From contig NC_134031.1 of NCBI RefSeq assembly GCF_964204645.1, positions 18,659,307 to 18,723,306 on the forward strand: a DNA stretch of 64,000 nt, given 5' to 3'. This document shows, in pieces, positions 1 through 12,944 of the stretch. Both the position numbers and the translations under genes were made by a program. This DNA is from Tubulanus polymorphus. Its lineage: Eukaryota > Nemertea > Palaeonemertea > Tubulaniformes > Tubulanidae. The notes under the pieces are model-generated. The model was not told the origin of the DNA. It saw only the letters and a program-made list of their open reading frames with translations, and did not search any database. Positions within the stretch are counted from its first letter, which is position 1. Every line of letters begins with the position of its first letter.

Positions 1-263
1 GAGTCTACTGTATTTAACTGAATTCACTCATTTACTTAATTAAGAGTCTATTCTATCATTTCTACTCAAACCACAAACACTGCCAGGTTGTCTATTAGAA
101 TAGAATCTATATGACACAATGTATCTGTCACCATCACTTTAATCCATCACAGGCTTCACAATGCTATTAAATAGACAGGTAAAATGACAGGATAACATCG
201 AACTAAAGAATAATCAATATTTTTTCGTTACAAGATGTTGAAATGTTATCTGAATAATTTCAG

Positions 264-857
264 CATCGTCTAGACGAGAAATCTCGCGAGAACTCGTGTT
301 TAACTCGTCAGTTAGAGAACTCGTTGACGGACGCGCGACGACAGGCGGAGCAGTCCCGCGAGAAAGCGTCGCAGAAAGAGCGACAATGTCACTCGCGAAT
401 CCTCGATCTGGAAGCGCAACTCAGTCAAACACGCGGAGAAATATCACGTATCAAGAGAGAGAAAGAAGAGGTGCGTTCAGTCTTAGCTCATTCTAAACCG
501 AAAATACTTTTAAATATGCTTGAAACTCCTTTAATTTGATCAAAACGCCCAAAACTCCTTCGATTCAGAAAAAAAGGGAATAAAAATTTTTGTTTGAAAG
601 TTCGTTCGACTCAAATCGACAACATTTTAACCGCGTTGCTGTTTTTTGTATTTTCGTCGCAGGCCGAAAGAAGGTATAACTCGAGGCTTTACGATTTGAA
701 GGATCGTTTGGAACAATCTCACAGCACGAACCGCAGCATGCAGAACTACGTTCAATTCCTGAAGAGCTCGTACGCGAACATATTCGGAGACACGACGATG
801 GCTGGCAGCGCGTGCGGTGGCGCCACCTCTCCGCTACGATCCAGCGCGTTGAATTAA
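264..857 (+). CDS. ODF2: ODF2/cenexin 3' end (last two exons, partial)
   Basis: Two coding exons, 264-470 and 663-857, end the gene with TAA at 855-857. The first follows a TTTCAG acceptor and finishes in phase 0 before GTGCGT; the second follows TCGTCGCAG. Both encode charged coiled coil with heptad-like Leu, Arg, Glu and Gln. The segment LKDRLEQSHSTNRSMQNYVQ followed by FLKSSYANIFGD is nearly the C-terminus I know from vertebrate outer dense fibre protein 2. ODF2/cenexin is a scaffold of the mother-centriole appendages and basal body and of sperm-tail outer dense fibres. A short low-complexity tail rich in Gly, Ser and Ala follows. All upstream exons lie off the left edge, so total length is unknown. 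Positions 1-263 are intron, with nothing further recognised in them. Confidence 0.88.
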
Positions 858-1083
858 CTGTCCGGTGATTATCATCATATATTTATTTATTTTGTCCTCT
901 CTGATGTAAATTTATGATATTTGAATATTTATATTTATTATTATTTCGATGTAATTATGATGAATTTAGGATAAGATGATTTGTAACCTGTTCGCTAGGT
1001 GCGTATATATTGTATTGTAATGCTTTAGTGTTTAATGCCTTTGAGAAAAATGGAATGAAAAAAGGAAGAAAATGCATTTCTGT

Positions 1084-1089
1084 AATAAA
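1084..1089 (+). other. Polyadenylation signal of the ODF2 gene
   Basis: AATAAA lies 227 bases after the ODF2 stop codon in AT-rich sequence, the normal distance for a short 3' UTR. No other good signal lies between the stop and this point. Confidence 0.5.
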
Positions 1090-2248
1090 ATACAGTGAAC
1101 CCTGCCTTATTATCAAAACATAGACATTTGCTCAATGTGAGCTCAAATCACTGACCTAAACTTAAACTACAAGTTTGCAGAGATTGACTGAATCTCATCT
1201 TAATTTCTGGTTTTAAGATTGACGTATCTTTTGCCTCAGATAACTCAACCTAAACTTTGCCTCCGTCTCATACCTTTGTTGAGATGGACTAAAGTATAAA
1301 ATCTCCGATGTACATATCTTTTGATAAGCACTGAAATTGACATAGATACTCAGTCCACTATCTTATTTCACTTATTGTCAGTGTTGAAGTCCTTTTTTTT
1401 ACATCGAGCTCCTCGGAAACTGGAATGTCAGTTTTCCAATCCTCCAGGCATGAAGGGTTTACTGTATTTTCGTTCATTCATCGCGAAGTATTAAAAACTT
1501 GTGCTTCCATCGAATGTGAGTTTATATGATATAAAACTGATTCGAATATTTGTGTAAATAGAGAGAATTAACGACCGCTCGAAAGAATGAATTTAAAAAA
1601 CTACTCAGGTCTTCATTAGATAAACATCTTACAACATCAAATATCATGAGCATTTTCCATCAAGATGAAATTTTTGATTGTTCGTTGTTGACTAACAGTT
1701 TTCGATCGATCAAACACAATCTTATCGCAGAAGTTTCTTCCTTTGTCAAAATAGTTGAATATATATGTTACGATATATCCTAATTTGAATATTCATATTT
1801 TATGCAAATTAGCATCTCATTAGATATACTGTATATTATACTGCTGTAGATTCGAAATAGATAATGCAGCCTTCTGAACTCTGTAAGATTCAGTCGAACA
1901 GTTGTGGGTTAGAAGTGAATAACTTTAATGCAGTTGTTGTAATAAGTAGGCTGTATAATTTATTCATTGATAATGTTTTAGTAGTTTAAGTATTAGATTG
2001 TTTAAGTCTTCTAGATTTGATTATCACTGTGTACCGTAGTAGGTTTCACTGTCAGTTTGAACAGAACGCGACGTTTTACTAACCTCTTTACGTAGATGCA
2101 TTTAATGTTTAACTTTATGCGTATTTCATCATTGATCATTGAACATTTCATCAATCAGAAACAAACAAAATATATTTTTTCAGAATCAGCTGCGACTAAT
2201 ATTCAACTCCGTCCTGTCATATACAACATAGATCCTGACGGTAAACAA

Positions 2249-2369
2249 TGGCTGCCTCCATAAATCCGCTTATGACAAATCTTTGAAAAAACTTAACCTA
2301 TTGTGATAGGAGGCAATTTGAAGGTGGTGTTGTGTATGGCTTTTTGTAAGCGGCCATCTTTTCCTGGAA
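2249..2369. mobile_element. Short inverted-repeat element, ATGGCTGCC family (degenerate)
   Basis: The left end reads AATGGCTGCCTCC and the right end GGCGGCCATCTTTTCC-like sequence, giving imperfect inverted termini about 120 bases apart. The same termini bound a better copy at 13696-13828, which suggests an old non-autonomous DNA transposon (MITE). Confidence 0.4.
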
Positions 2370-3721
2370 GGGAATCTAATATCATTACGAGATTACTTGA
2401 TATATTTTCCTTCATTAATGCATCTGTGTAAGTCATATCAATGTAAATTTCATTTTTAGATCGTCAAGTTTAGATATATAATTATGTAAATTGGTTTTTG
2501 TACCAGCGTTCTATGAATTCGGGATTTGTTTTTATACGGTCAGGTTAAAGATATACCAAATACCAGTGATTATTAGTAATATTATCTATCATAAAATGAA
2601 CGTATTTATAACTTCAAAGATATTGGAGAACTTTATTTTTGTCAAATTGTAAGCGGAATGTAAGAGAAAAGTTAAATTGAAGATCATGTATTTCAGCCAA
2701 AAGAAAAAAGGTTTTTTTTTCAGACAGAGATTGTATGAAACAGTTTTCTTTCTTTCTACATTTTAGTTTTCTATGTGTAATGTTTAGTTTTAGATCCCTA
2801 TATTTGTGTAGATGATGTATGAATAGTTATAATTCGAAGTGTTGTTTCTTCTCAATATTCGTAAACAGCTCGGGACTTTCTACCGCGAAACCACAAAAAC
2901 AGACCCGACTCAAACCACTCGGGTACAACCATTTAGAGCTCAATTATTCCCAAAAATTGAATAACTCTTGAAATTCGTTAACTTGCGATATGGGAATAAT
3001 TTTGTTTTCAGTTATACACTACTATTTTCGATGTCAAATTGCTCTCATATTTGGCGCACTTCTCCAAAATGGAAATACCTCTTACTGGTAGTCTCGTTCT
3101 GGTCAGCTTCAACCGGGCTGTATTTCGTTATGGCTATCTCTTGTTCCATCTACGCTCCCCTTTACAGCGGTTTAGCTAATGAACGATAGCCTGCTCAATT
3201 TAACCCTCTGTTTCATTGTGGATCACAGTACCACAGCTTAAGAGTATGATTTGAGCTTTAATCAATTAAAAAAAAGATCCAGTCAAATTTGCATTTGCAA
3301 GTAACTGTGGAACTAGTGCCAACACGAGTCGTCCCAATTATAGTCTATCACTTGAACTCGATAAATTGAATTGGAAATAGAATCGTTATCAGACATTGAG
3401 ACGACTTGAGTTTGTAAATAAAGGGTTGAATGGAGCCGATTGATTTTGAGAAGAACAATGGTATTGTTGATTGTGACTGCGTATTCTACACAATCTGTGG
3501 TTGTGCCATTCATTCTACTATCATTCATATTGTTTTGTAACTTTTTCTGCTGGCAGATTTAAAGAGATTATCAATAAATATTGAATATAACATATTAAAT
3601 ATAAATTTCAAGGTAGTTTGATTTAGTGGTTTTATTGAAATAAATCTTAAATTTGTTTTGGATCTCCTAATGCGAGTATTGATGGCGTCACCGATGGGTA
3701 GGACTCTACCCTACCAGTCAG

Positions 3722-3826
3722 GGTCGAGTTCCAAGTTAAGTTTGGACTCAGTGTTAACTCATTGAAAATGAAGAACTCACATTAACTCAAGAGTTACATC
3801 TAACTCAACTGTGGAACTGGGCCCTG
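3722..3826. mobile_element. MITE of the TTCCACAGTT family
   Basis: An imperfect palindrome of about 105 bases. It ends in CAACTGTGGAACTGGGCCC and begins with a decayed mirror of that sequence; AGTTAACTCATTGAAAATGA lies in the middle. The same layout recurs at 6647-6757, 14696-14775, 33418-33533 and 62579-62692, which marks it as one dispersed family. Confidence 0.55.
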
Positions 3827-3975
3827 GATGGTGTCTCCTCTATCCACTGTCATCCATTGACATGTCTATCCACCAGTCAAATGACGTTTCCACACTATAT
3901 CCATAACAACAAACAATGAATTTATAATATTTTTTTTCTATTTAATTCGATAATAAAGATTTACAAGGTTTTTAT

Positions 3976-4983
3976 TTATTCATTATCGACGTTGATAGTT
4001 TGGGTTCCTTTGAACGTAGTAACCGGCACGTACGTAACCAATGTGTATAATCTGTTCGGACTGTCTTCATCTTCGTTACGTTTACGAGCGAGTCTCACGC
4101 GAACTCGGAACGGTACATTTCTGAAATAATAACCGCAGAAAAACGCATTCAGGTCGGCAAACAATTAAACTCCAAATCTTGACTTAACTCGTGCGAAATT
4201 TAAATCTTGCCTTCAACCCCCTCAGACGTCCGTATTTTTAGTCCATTGTAATAAGGCAGAGGGAAAGTAAATACTTGTCTTTACTTATAGTATGAGTAAG
4301 CAGTTTTTAAGCACTTTAGTAAGGCTTAAGTGATACTTAATTCTCTATCATTTAGAGCAACAGCCCTCGTCCCGCATCCACAAAACAAAATCGTCTTTGC
4401 CATTAATACGTTTATACAGGCATTGATATTGACGAAACACGGTTGTCCAAAAAAAAAAAACTATATTTGGGATACCAAAAGTACTTTATAGAAATAAAGC
4501 TTAGGGTAGGGCTTCGATTATTTTTCAAATAAGCAGTTTCTACTCAGTACCGGCAGGCGCTATCCAGTCAGTATCCTCAAAACAGGAAAACCCTCTAACC
4601 CAGATTACACCCGAACAAACTACACTAACTCGCAATAACGCGTTCATCATACCTGATTCCTTTTGACCACATGTGTTTGTTTAATCTGGTATCAATACGA
4701 ATGTCCGGGGTTCCCATAGCTTTCAGCGCAAACTTCTTAATTTCACGGATCGCTCGCGGAGCTCTCTTCTTGAAACCGCTAAAAATAAAAACAATCAAAT
4801 CAATGACATAGTTCCGGATTTTCCCAATTTCCGTTACTGTGGAAACCGAATTCAACATTTAGAGAAGCCCGTTTGATATACTCACATGCCATGAATACGT
4901 TTGTGAATATGTATCGTATATTCACGTGTGACGACTTCATTCATCGCCGATTTCTTCTTATCTCCCTTATTTCTCGGAGCCAT
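3976..4983 (-). CDS. RPL31: 60S ribosomal protein L31 (eL31)
   Basis: Complete, with three coding exons on the minus strand: 4886-4983, 4653-4778 and 3976-4120. They total 369 bases and encode 122 residues, the normal eL31 length. Phases agree at both junctions (2, then 2) and all introns are GT-AG. Recognisable blocks are [10 protein letters not shown] and HIHKRIHG in exon 1, [17 protein letters not shown] in exon 2 and [15 protein letters not shown] plus [14 protein letters not shown] in exon 3. The start is the only ATG before the conserved basic N-terminus. eL31 sits on the large subunit near the exit of the peptide tunnel. The stop overlaps an AATAAA-like string on the minus strand. No disabling change is seen, so this is a functional spliced gene and not a retrocopy. 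Confidence 0.95.
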
Positions 4984-5883
4984 CTGAAAAAAAACCAGAA
5001 AAATTCATTGATTGAGATCAACTACCCAACAACAATTTTAGTTAGTAGAATCGGAGAGAAGCAAAATGAAAAAGTTCACTTTCTCAAGTCTCATGGTTTT
5101 AATCGTATCATAATCCAAGCCAACTTTTCTATCACTAATCACCGAATTACAATCATAATTCTAGGTCGATTCGGTTTAAAGAAATTTCAAAATTTTCAGT
5201 CGGTTTCGTGGCTATAATTAGCACGACCGTCCCATATTTCAGGCTCTAATTTCGACTCTTTAAACCTCGATTAAGCGGAAAAAATCAACTTGAAACTGAT
5301 CTTTGCATTTTATTGAAGTGTCTTAGTAATAAGTTTCGACTTACTTCGGTTTATTAAACGAGTTATTAGTCGTATTTAACTAAACTCGATGCTAAGCGTG
5401 TTCACCAACACTGCGGGTAAGACCTAAAAGGCTAATGTTACTTCAGTTCGCGACGGGATCGGGTTCGAATCCCACAATATTCTAGACGCGCACTGGCCGA
5501 ATTCTAAATCTATCCCTATTCAGGAAATTTAATTGTTTAAATGCAATGTTGAATCTTATTTATTTTTTAACTGAATTTGGCGTATTTAACTATATCAGTG
5601 TTCTCTTGTAGGTTCGAATCCCGCAATGTCCGGGCGCGCCACTTCCCAAATAAATCCGAATTCGAATATTGTATGAGTTTTGCGAAATCTGATATTTAAA
5701 CCTTAATTTTTACTCCAAATTCTGAATATTCAACTAAATAGTGGCTTTCCTGGCTACGGGTGCGAACTCGGGATGTAGAGTGACACGCGTATCATCCGTT
5801 AGACGGCGCATCAGTCGATTATCAACCAGGAAGTGAATTTCAGTGTTTGACTTTTCTGAAGAGAAACTAGACTGTTCGTTACG
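4984..5883. other. Intergenic region between RPL31 and GOLIM4 with tRNA-like fragments
   Basis: RPL31 and GOLIM4 diverge from this 900-base stretch, so both promoters should be inside it. No TATA box is obvious. Three places resemble tRNA B boxes: GGGTTCGAATCCC near 5463, AGGTTCGAATCCC near 5611, and on the minus strand GAGTTCGCACCC near 5763. None folds convincingly into a complete tRNA by eye. They look like remnants of tRNA-derived short interspersed elements. Confidence 0.4.
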
Positions 5884-8800
5884 ATGTTGAGACGGGATAT
5901 AGCCACCAATCGAACCAAATACTTTTTAATCATCGCTGTTTTTCTGACGTTCATTTACGGGATTTATATTTATCATGACGTCAGAACGCGATTAGTTTAC
6001 GCCGAGGAAAAAAGCGATAAATTACGCCAACAACAAGATTCGATCGCGGCCCAGTTACAAGGTAGGCCCTAAACGTGAAACGTCGTCTTCACGCTCGTTA
6101 AACCGTATCAATAATTTCTAGGCTTGAAGTCTTGTTGAGATTGTCATGTCTTTGTTAGAATAGCGAGGGCGGCCCTGCGCTTTCGTTTCCCTCCCTGCCA
6201 TTTCCGATTTCCTTGAAATTAATTAGTGTCTTTTTTGCATATTCAATCATTCATCAGAAAAGGTCTAGAGAATTGTTGTTGTTGCTTTTCTTTTTTTAAT
6301 AAAAAGCCTTGGCCACAGGGCCTCATGGAAAGCTACCAAAATGGAAATGGGATACTATTAACTAACAAATACGCAGTACTTGGTTCCTAGGATTGGCCTT
6401 GTATCTGGCCTAGTTTAGCTTTGATTTTGCACCCCAGCTTCATGTGATGGAACTCCTGTGGCCTAGCTAGACTAGCGTAGTTGGTCAGGCAGATCCAGTG
6501 TGAAAATCAAACGGTCTTACCGAGAAGGCAAGCCATTCTTATTAATATCGATCAAACAGGTTCGTACCCTGCCAGAATCCTTGTTCGACTAGAATAACAA
6601 GACAGGCATAATCCTTTCCAAGGGGGACTCTGTCCACAAATAGACTGAACCCAGTTCCACAGTTGTAAGTTAAGATTTGACTCAAGGTTAACTCAATGAA
6701 AGTGAACTAATTTCAACTTGGAGTCAAGTTTAACTAACAACTGTGGAACCGGGTCCCATATTCTTTAATAGCTCTTTGTCAATTTAAAGTTGTAAACTTA
6801 TTTGCAAATGAAATTTCAGCTTTCGATCAAAGTAAGTAATAAAAAAAGCACCGAAGAGTTTGTGAAAAACGAACACAAAGAGTTATAGTCTATATATCAG
6901 CACCATTACGTAGATTCTATTTGAATATGATGAATTGAAATGAGTTTTGTGAAGGAATTGTATCCAATGTCAGTGATCTGAATGTTGAATGTCAGGGGTT
7001 TGAGATCAGTTTGTTTGTCCTTTTGTTTAAGGAAATACATAGCTAAAAATATGCGGTAGTCAGTTGGTTTGCATCATAAATAGTAAAAATGAATATAGAC
7101 AGCCGGTTCTAGGGGTTGCACATGTGTAGAGTTAATATGTATGATAGGTGTAGAATATATCCACTTACTAATCAAAACATCCTTTCAACAGAGTAGGTAT
7201 TGGCAGGCGTTTTTATTTTCGTTGTGTAAGTATGTTTGGAAAATGCAGTGGATTCTTTCTATAAAAGTCAAGTCTGAATTATGGTAAGATTATCCACAAG
7301 TTTGAGAAAAATACGGTATATTCTGTCTCTTATCTTTACGAGCAAAGGTTTGGCAAATAATGTTGAGAATTTCATGGAGAACGGATATGGATATCTTTAC
7401 TTGATTTTTTGTGGCGCTTGAGGCCCCGGTGAGGCCTGTTTGTCGGAGTAAATTAGTGGCGGCATGTGCGGTTGTCCACTAGGTCTCCGAACAACGTAAA
7501 AATTTTGGCAGGTTGAGGAGTAGACCTCAGGTTGGTCTTCCCAGTGTTTTTCCAGGCGACTGTTAAAGGAGTTGAGGGCGGGCGCAGAGATTACACTGCT
7601 GGACATTCCAGCTTAACAATGATATCCGTCGATACCAACATTTTACAAGGAAAAACCTGCTGTAGACTTAACAATAGAAAACATAAATCAAGGGATTTCT
7701 CTCTGCATTGTCAAACCAAATTTCATTTTCCATTCTGTATATGATTTCTGTACAGAGAGCATTCGTTGTACACATTTCATTTATTGATTGAAGAACAGAT
7801 GTTGAATAATGAAAGGTTTCAATATTTCCTCGTGTGGCACCACGTTTCAGCGTTACTGAAATCTGTCAATGATGCGTACAAGAAATCATTGATCGTAGAA
7901 ACAACGTTATTTATTAATCAGTTCTCTGTTTTGGAGAGAGAAACGGTTATTGATGAAGAAACTCACGATGATATTGTTGAAGAAAATCTAAGAGAATTGT
8001 GATGTTTTGACTCAAATTAGAAATCCTATATAGAACAGTTCTTATGCGCAGCACAGGACGGAATGTCATTGATAATGTGCCTGCAACAATTGATAGTTAG
8101 ACAGGACACTGAAACCCACATCAGCCCCAAATCTAGAATACCAGGTAGTTAAGTTGATCGACTTGATCAGTCTTTTATCCATGATATTTTGATCTAACCC
8201 TTGCGTTTTTCACATTAGTCTAGTTGTACATTAAAATGTGCAGAGTATCACTTTTTGGTCCTAACATAAGGCTCCCCTACCAGACCCTACAAGTGTCCTT
8301 GGCTTAACACATCTGGTTACGGAGAAGTCATGGATTTTCAAACAGCATTAGTCTAGTTGTACATTAAAATGTGCAGAGTATCACTTTTTGGTCCTAACAT
8401 AAGGCTCCCCTACCAGACCCTACAAGTGTCCTTGGCTTAACACATCTGGTTACGGAGAAGTCATGGATTTTCAAACAGCATTCGATAGCGTTCCATAGTT
8501 CTAGGTGACAAGTTTGACTCGAGCGTCAAATTAATTCATTTCCAATTTTTTAAACTCTTAAAGAGTGAAATGTGGAACTATGTTCTCTGTACATGCTTTC
8601 TAACTGAGCTACCGGTATGTTTCATTTGGTTTCAGTTGTTTATGAGCACAAGGCAAGGCTAGAAAAGACTTTACAGAAAGATAAAGAGAGTCATAAAAAA
8701 GCTCTCGATGGTAAGTTATTAAATTATTGAAACAGTACATTCTGGCAAGAAGAGTTAGGAGTTCGAACCGTTTAATTTGAGAGGAGATTCCTATGCTTTG

Positions 8801-11800
8801 TCAAACCAAACTTAAGTCATTTTTGGATAAGTTTCTAATGATTTCGAAAATACCATAGCCTACAATTAATTTGGTAAAAATTCTGTCATCCCGAATTCTG
8901 TGAAGTAAAGAAAGTATTAGACATTTTTCAAATAAAATACTTTTAGAATTAATGAACGGTAAAACTGCTGCTGATGAAGCCAAGAAACGACTCGAAACGG
9001 ATTACGAAAGTCTAAATCAGCAATTTAAATCGTTAAAGGTAAGTTTAGATGATGGTAATGATAGGAAGGTGTGAAAGCTGACATCACCATCTTCGAATGG
9101 GCACTTAACTTGAATAGGGCTGATTTGGGTTCTGGTGGACCTCCCACAGAAAATTTTGGACAAAAGGGGCTTTTCTGTCCTTATCAGGGCCCATTTAGGT
9201 TTGTTTTTCATCTTGCAAAAATTGTCTTTGCAAAAAGAAATTTCCAGACTATTTTGGAGACCAATTCGAATTTTGAAGGAGTGGAGCTGTCCACCCTTCC
9301 CCCTAAATCCACCCTTGAAGAACTCGAGGAAGCATTGTGGTGGACTTGAATGGTATGAGATTCTTTATTTGCCTATGCATTTAAGAAAAAGAGAATTTGA
9401 AGTGCAGGATGAATAAAAAGCCAAAATAGAATTTCTATGGTTGCACAATGTTCTGGGAAGAATATCTTCATGAAATTTGCATTCTTAAATATCATATTTT
9501 TTTGCTGGATTTGTTCAGACTCAGCACGACGGCAGTTTAGACGAATTGAATCGTTTGAAAGAGGACACGAAAAAACAAAAAGAAGAACACGATAAAATAT
9601 TGGAACAACACAGATCAGAATTCTTACAGTTCCAACAAGAACAGAAAAATGAGTTGTCTCAGTGTAAAGGTATGTTCAGTCAGCGATAGGGGGCTGGGTC
9701 AGTCAGTAGCTCTCAATGGTGGTATTTGATACGCTGTCAATGCAAAAGTATGGATTGTTTTATTTTTTCACCCACAGATAAAATTGCTAATTTAGAGCGC
9801 CAAAAGGTCGCTGTACAAGAAAATCTTCAGAAACTCGCTGAGACGAACCAGGAGGCACAGGTGAGCGATGAAATATTCATCATTTAAAATATCAAATTCC
9901 CCCTTTCAATTTTGTATTAAGTTAGTATCTTACCCTTCAAAGTTCTCTTTAACTATGTGGTATTCCGACCCCATTCATTTTTGATGTCTTTATGTTTATA
10001 AGTTCATTCTGTAAACTATTTCTTAATTTCGCTAATACAAAAAAGCACGATTACTTGACCCCAGAAAAACCATGCGATGCCATCAGGTTCAAATGCAGCT
10101 CCAGTTAGAATTTCAATACCATATTATCGTAGATATCCTCATTAACAATGAATTTGCAACTGAATCAGATCAAAATAAGAGAATATAAGAAGTCATGATA
10201 TGAATTGATGGTGCCCCAATGAAGCGAGGTTACATTAAGCCATAAACCAACCACTTATCATACACATAAAGGAATTTTTCAGTTAAATTGACTTAATGTA
10301 TTTTTTGCAGGCAGCTCTTTCGCCAAAGAGCACACCAATAGAACTAACGCCGAATTATAGCCAGGTTTTGTTTTTTTTTTAATACGCTCAGTAGTCTACC
10401 TATAAATCAAAAGTTTCCTGGAGCTTTTTCGAATAATTCCCTCCTGAAAAATTATCTCATTTGTTTTGATAGCTGAATAGAACAACCGTCACAACTACGA
10501 CTCTAAAAGTAGATGACTCTAATGTAGTCGTTCTAAATTCGTCATCTGTGTCATCATCCAATGGGACTGCCACAGATGATTACCTGAATTCTACGTCTTA
10601 TACTTCCGCGGTTTGTACTAGAAAATATTATTCTCGCAAGAAAAAAGATTTTTTCGCCAATTTGAAATCAGGGAATTCTCTTAAGACCAGCTATCTGCAC
10701 TGTTACAATACACACAAGTCGTATCTTTCTTACATACAAGTTCTGAATCCAGTTCCACAATTCCCTTGGTTGAAAATATGAGTTAAAACTGACTCGAAAT
10801 GGTCAAATTTAACTGGGTCCTTGTTCCACAGTGGGACAATCAAAACTATGGAACTAAGTCTTCAGTTACTGAGACCACACTTCCCACAGCTGGTGGTACA
10901 TGTACTTGGTGATTTGATCCTTAAATCTATAGATCTGAAGTTCTTCGTGTTACCAGAAATCCGACTAATGTGACGTGTAACAACTCTCTTCAAATGCACA
11001 TTTCTAGAATTAACTCAATTCCCGATTAATTGAAACTGCTGATACCTCGATTACTGTAGATCTCAATTCCGTTGATTGTTCAATTGGTTTTAGGTTGATT
11101 TTCTTCTGATTTTTCCTTCCTTTTCGCAATGATTTTCTTTGAAAGGATGATTTTTTTGGCTGAATTTTTCTTCCTGTTCTTTAGTTTACTTAAAGGTGGA
11201 TTTAAATCGTTTTTTTTAAATCTCTCTTCTTCATTTGAAAGTCAAACTCTGCTGTGACGTGTGAGAGGGAAGTTTTTCATTCTTCAAGTTTCAAAAGAAA
11301 GTCTTCAGGCGTATGTTGTGTTCTAGAATGAAGCACGTATATCAGCTTTTTTTAAACATGAAGTGCCGGGTAGAAAAAACTAGCTTGTTATAGATTTAGT
11401 GAATCCATTCAAATCAAACAGGCCTGTGCTGAGCTTTTTGAGGGGCAGTTCAAGAGAAAGGGCACCTCTACCATGAAGTGGGGCACTTTTCTATTGAAAA
11501 AGGACACATCTCAAATTTGATCATCTTACATCTGATTTTTTCGACAACCTAAACATAAAAAAGGTCTCATTAACTTGTCACGTCAATAATGGCCTATTGC
11601 TGATTGATCGTCAGATTATTATCTCAACTGAATTGCATGAAAATTGTATCCAAATTTCGAAAAATATTTGCCTGAATTTTTTTGCTCTATGAATTTTTTC
11701 ACTTTATGGAGGGCACTTGAAAATTGTAGGGGGTTCATTTGCTACCCCTGTATTCCCCCTTGGCACGGGCTTGTCAAATAATAAGTATTAAGTACCTAGT

Positions 11801-12912
11801 CACACAGTTATAAGTTAAGATTTGGGTTTAGTTATATAGAAAATGAAATGGTTCAACTGTCGATCGAGTTTAAGTTCTACAATTTTTTGAATTCAAATTT
11901 GACTGGAAAGTTACGACTAATTTATCAGTGAGAGTCAGATTCGTGCAAGGAACTGTGTGTAACTGGGTGTTTTATCATTTCAACGATTTCACTTAAAGAT
12001 GAACAAATCACAAATTTCTTCACGAGATATAAGATATAGATCCAATAAATTGATATCTGCCAAGAAAATATAACTACCGGTACTATACGTTTCTAGTGTA
12101 TGGTATAGCAGACGGTGCAGTATTGATTTCTACTGGCAACAGGTGTCTCTGCTATAGTTCATCCGGCTGACAGGCCTGACACTGATGTGAACGGTCCTGA
12201 TCGGTGATTCATCTCCATCCGTCGCCAATCTGTTCAGTTTTATGCGTGATTTAAAAATCGGGCGTCGTGACAAGCGTAATGACACGTCAACACTGCTAGC
12301 CTGTGTACATCGAGGCGGTCATGTGTGAATTTCGAAAGATCCTACAAAATGCGAAGATAGCTACCTCCTTAAATCTCCCATCAGATACTGTACATGTACA
12401 GTCCAACTTGCTTAAGTTGTCATAGTTGGGATGATTATTTTGATGATGAATAATTATCCAAATGATGACTTATACTTTGTACATCGAATTCGAAATACAA
12501 ATTAAGACAAAGAAATAAAGATAACTTAAGTGATGCAATGACTTATTCAATGACAACTTAATCAAGTTTGTCCGTCTGTATAAGTCAACAACTTTAGTCC
12601 ATTGCAGCAAAGATCTGTCTCTTTGACTTCATTGTAAAGAGAACGTTCCTTCCCTTGTCTATAGATTAGAATTATCAGATCTTTGCCTTGGATGGAGAAG
12701 TTTTGAACACCAATATCTGATCTGATAATTTGTTTTAAATTTATCAAATTTAGAATCACTCGGTGTTGGATTTTTTCTGATTAGCCATTTAAAGATGTTT
12801 GCAGAAGTTGAACAAATTATTTTGAAGGATTTTGTCAAATTGGTTGTTTCAGAAACAAGCTCAACAGAATCTATTAGTTCAACAGCAACAGAATGAAGCA
12901 GCAGCAAAGCAA

Positions 12913-12944
<32 letters not shown>

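Larger units (their letters stand above)
1090..3975. other. Intergenic region between ODF2 and RPL31
   Basis: I see no gene here. Two short open frames at 2968-3189 (+) and 3313-3528 (-) have no family resemblance or splice context. The tail nearest RPL31 holds its 3' UTR, with a possible ATTAAA signal on the minus strand at 3941-3946. Two small inverted-repeat elements, at about 2249-2369 and 3722-3826, are listed separately. Confidence 0.6.

Noticed and set aside
5440-5830. Complete tRNA genes
   Set aside because: B-box words are present, but no full cloverleaf with acceptor stem and anticodon arm could be drawn.
9071-9416. Overlapping plus-strand frames of about 92 codons
   Set aside because: They lie in a GOLIM4 intron, lack splice signals and family likeness, and resemble decayed repeat sequence.
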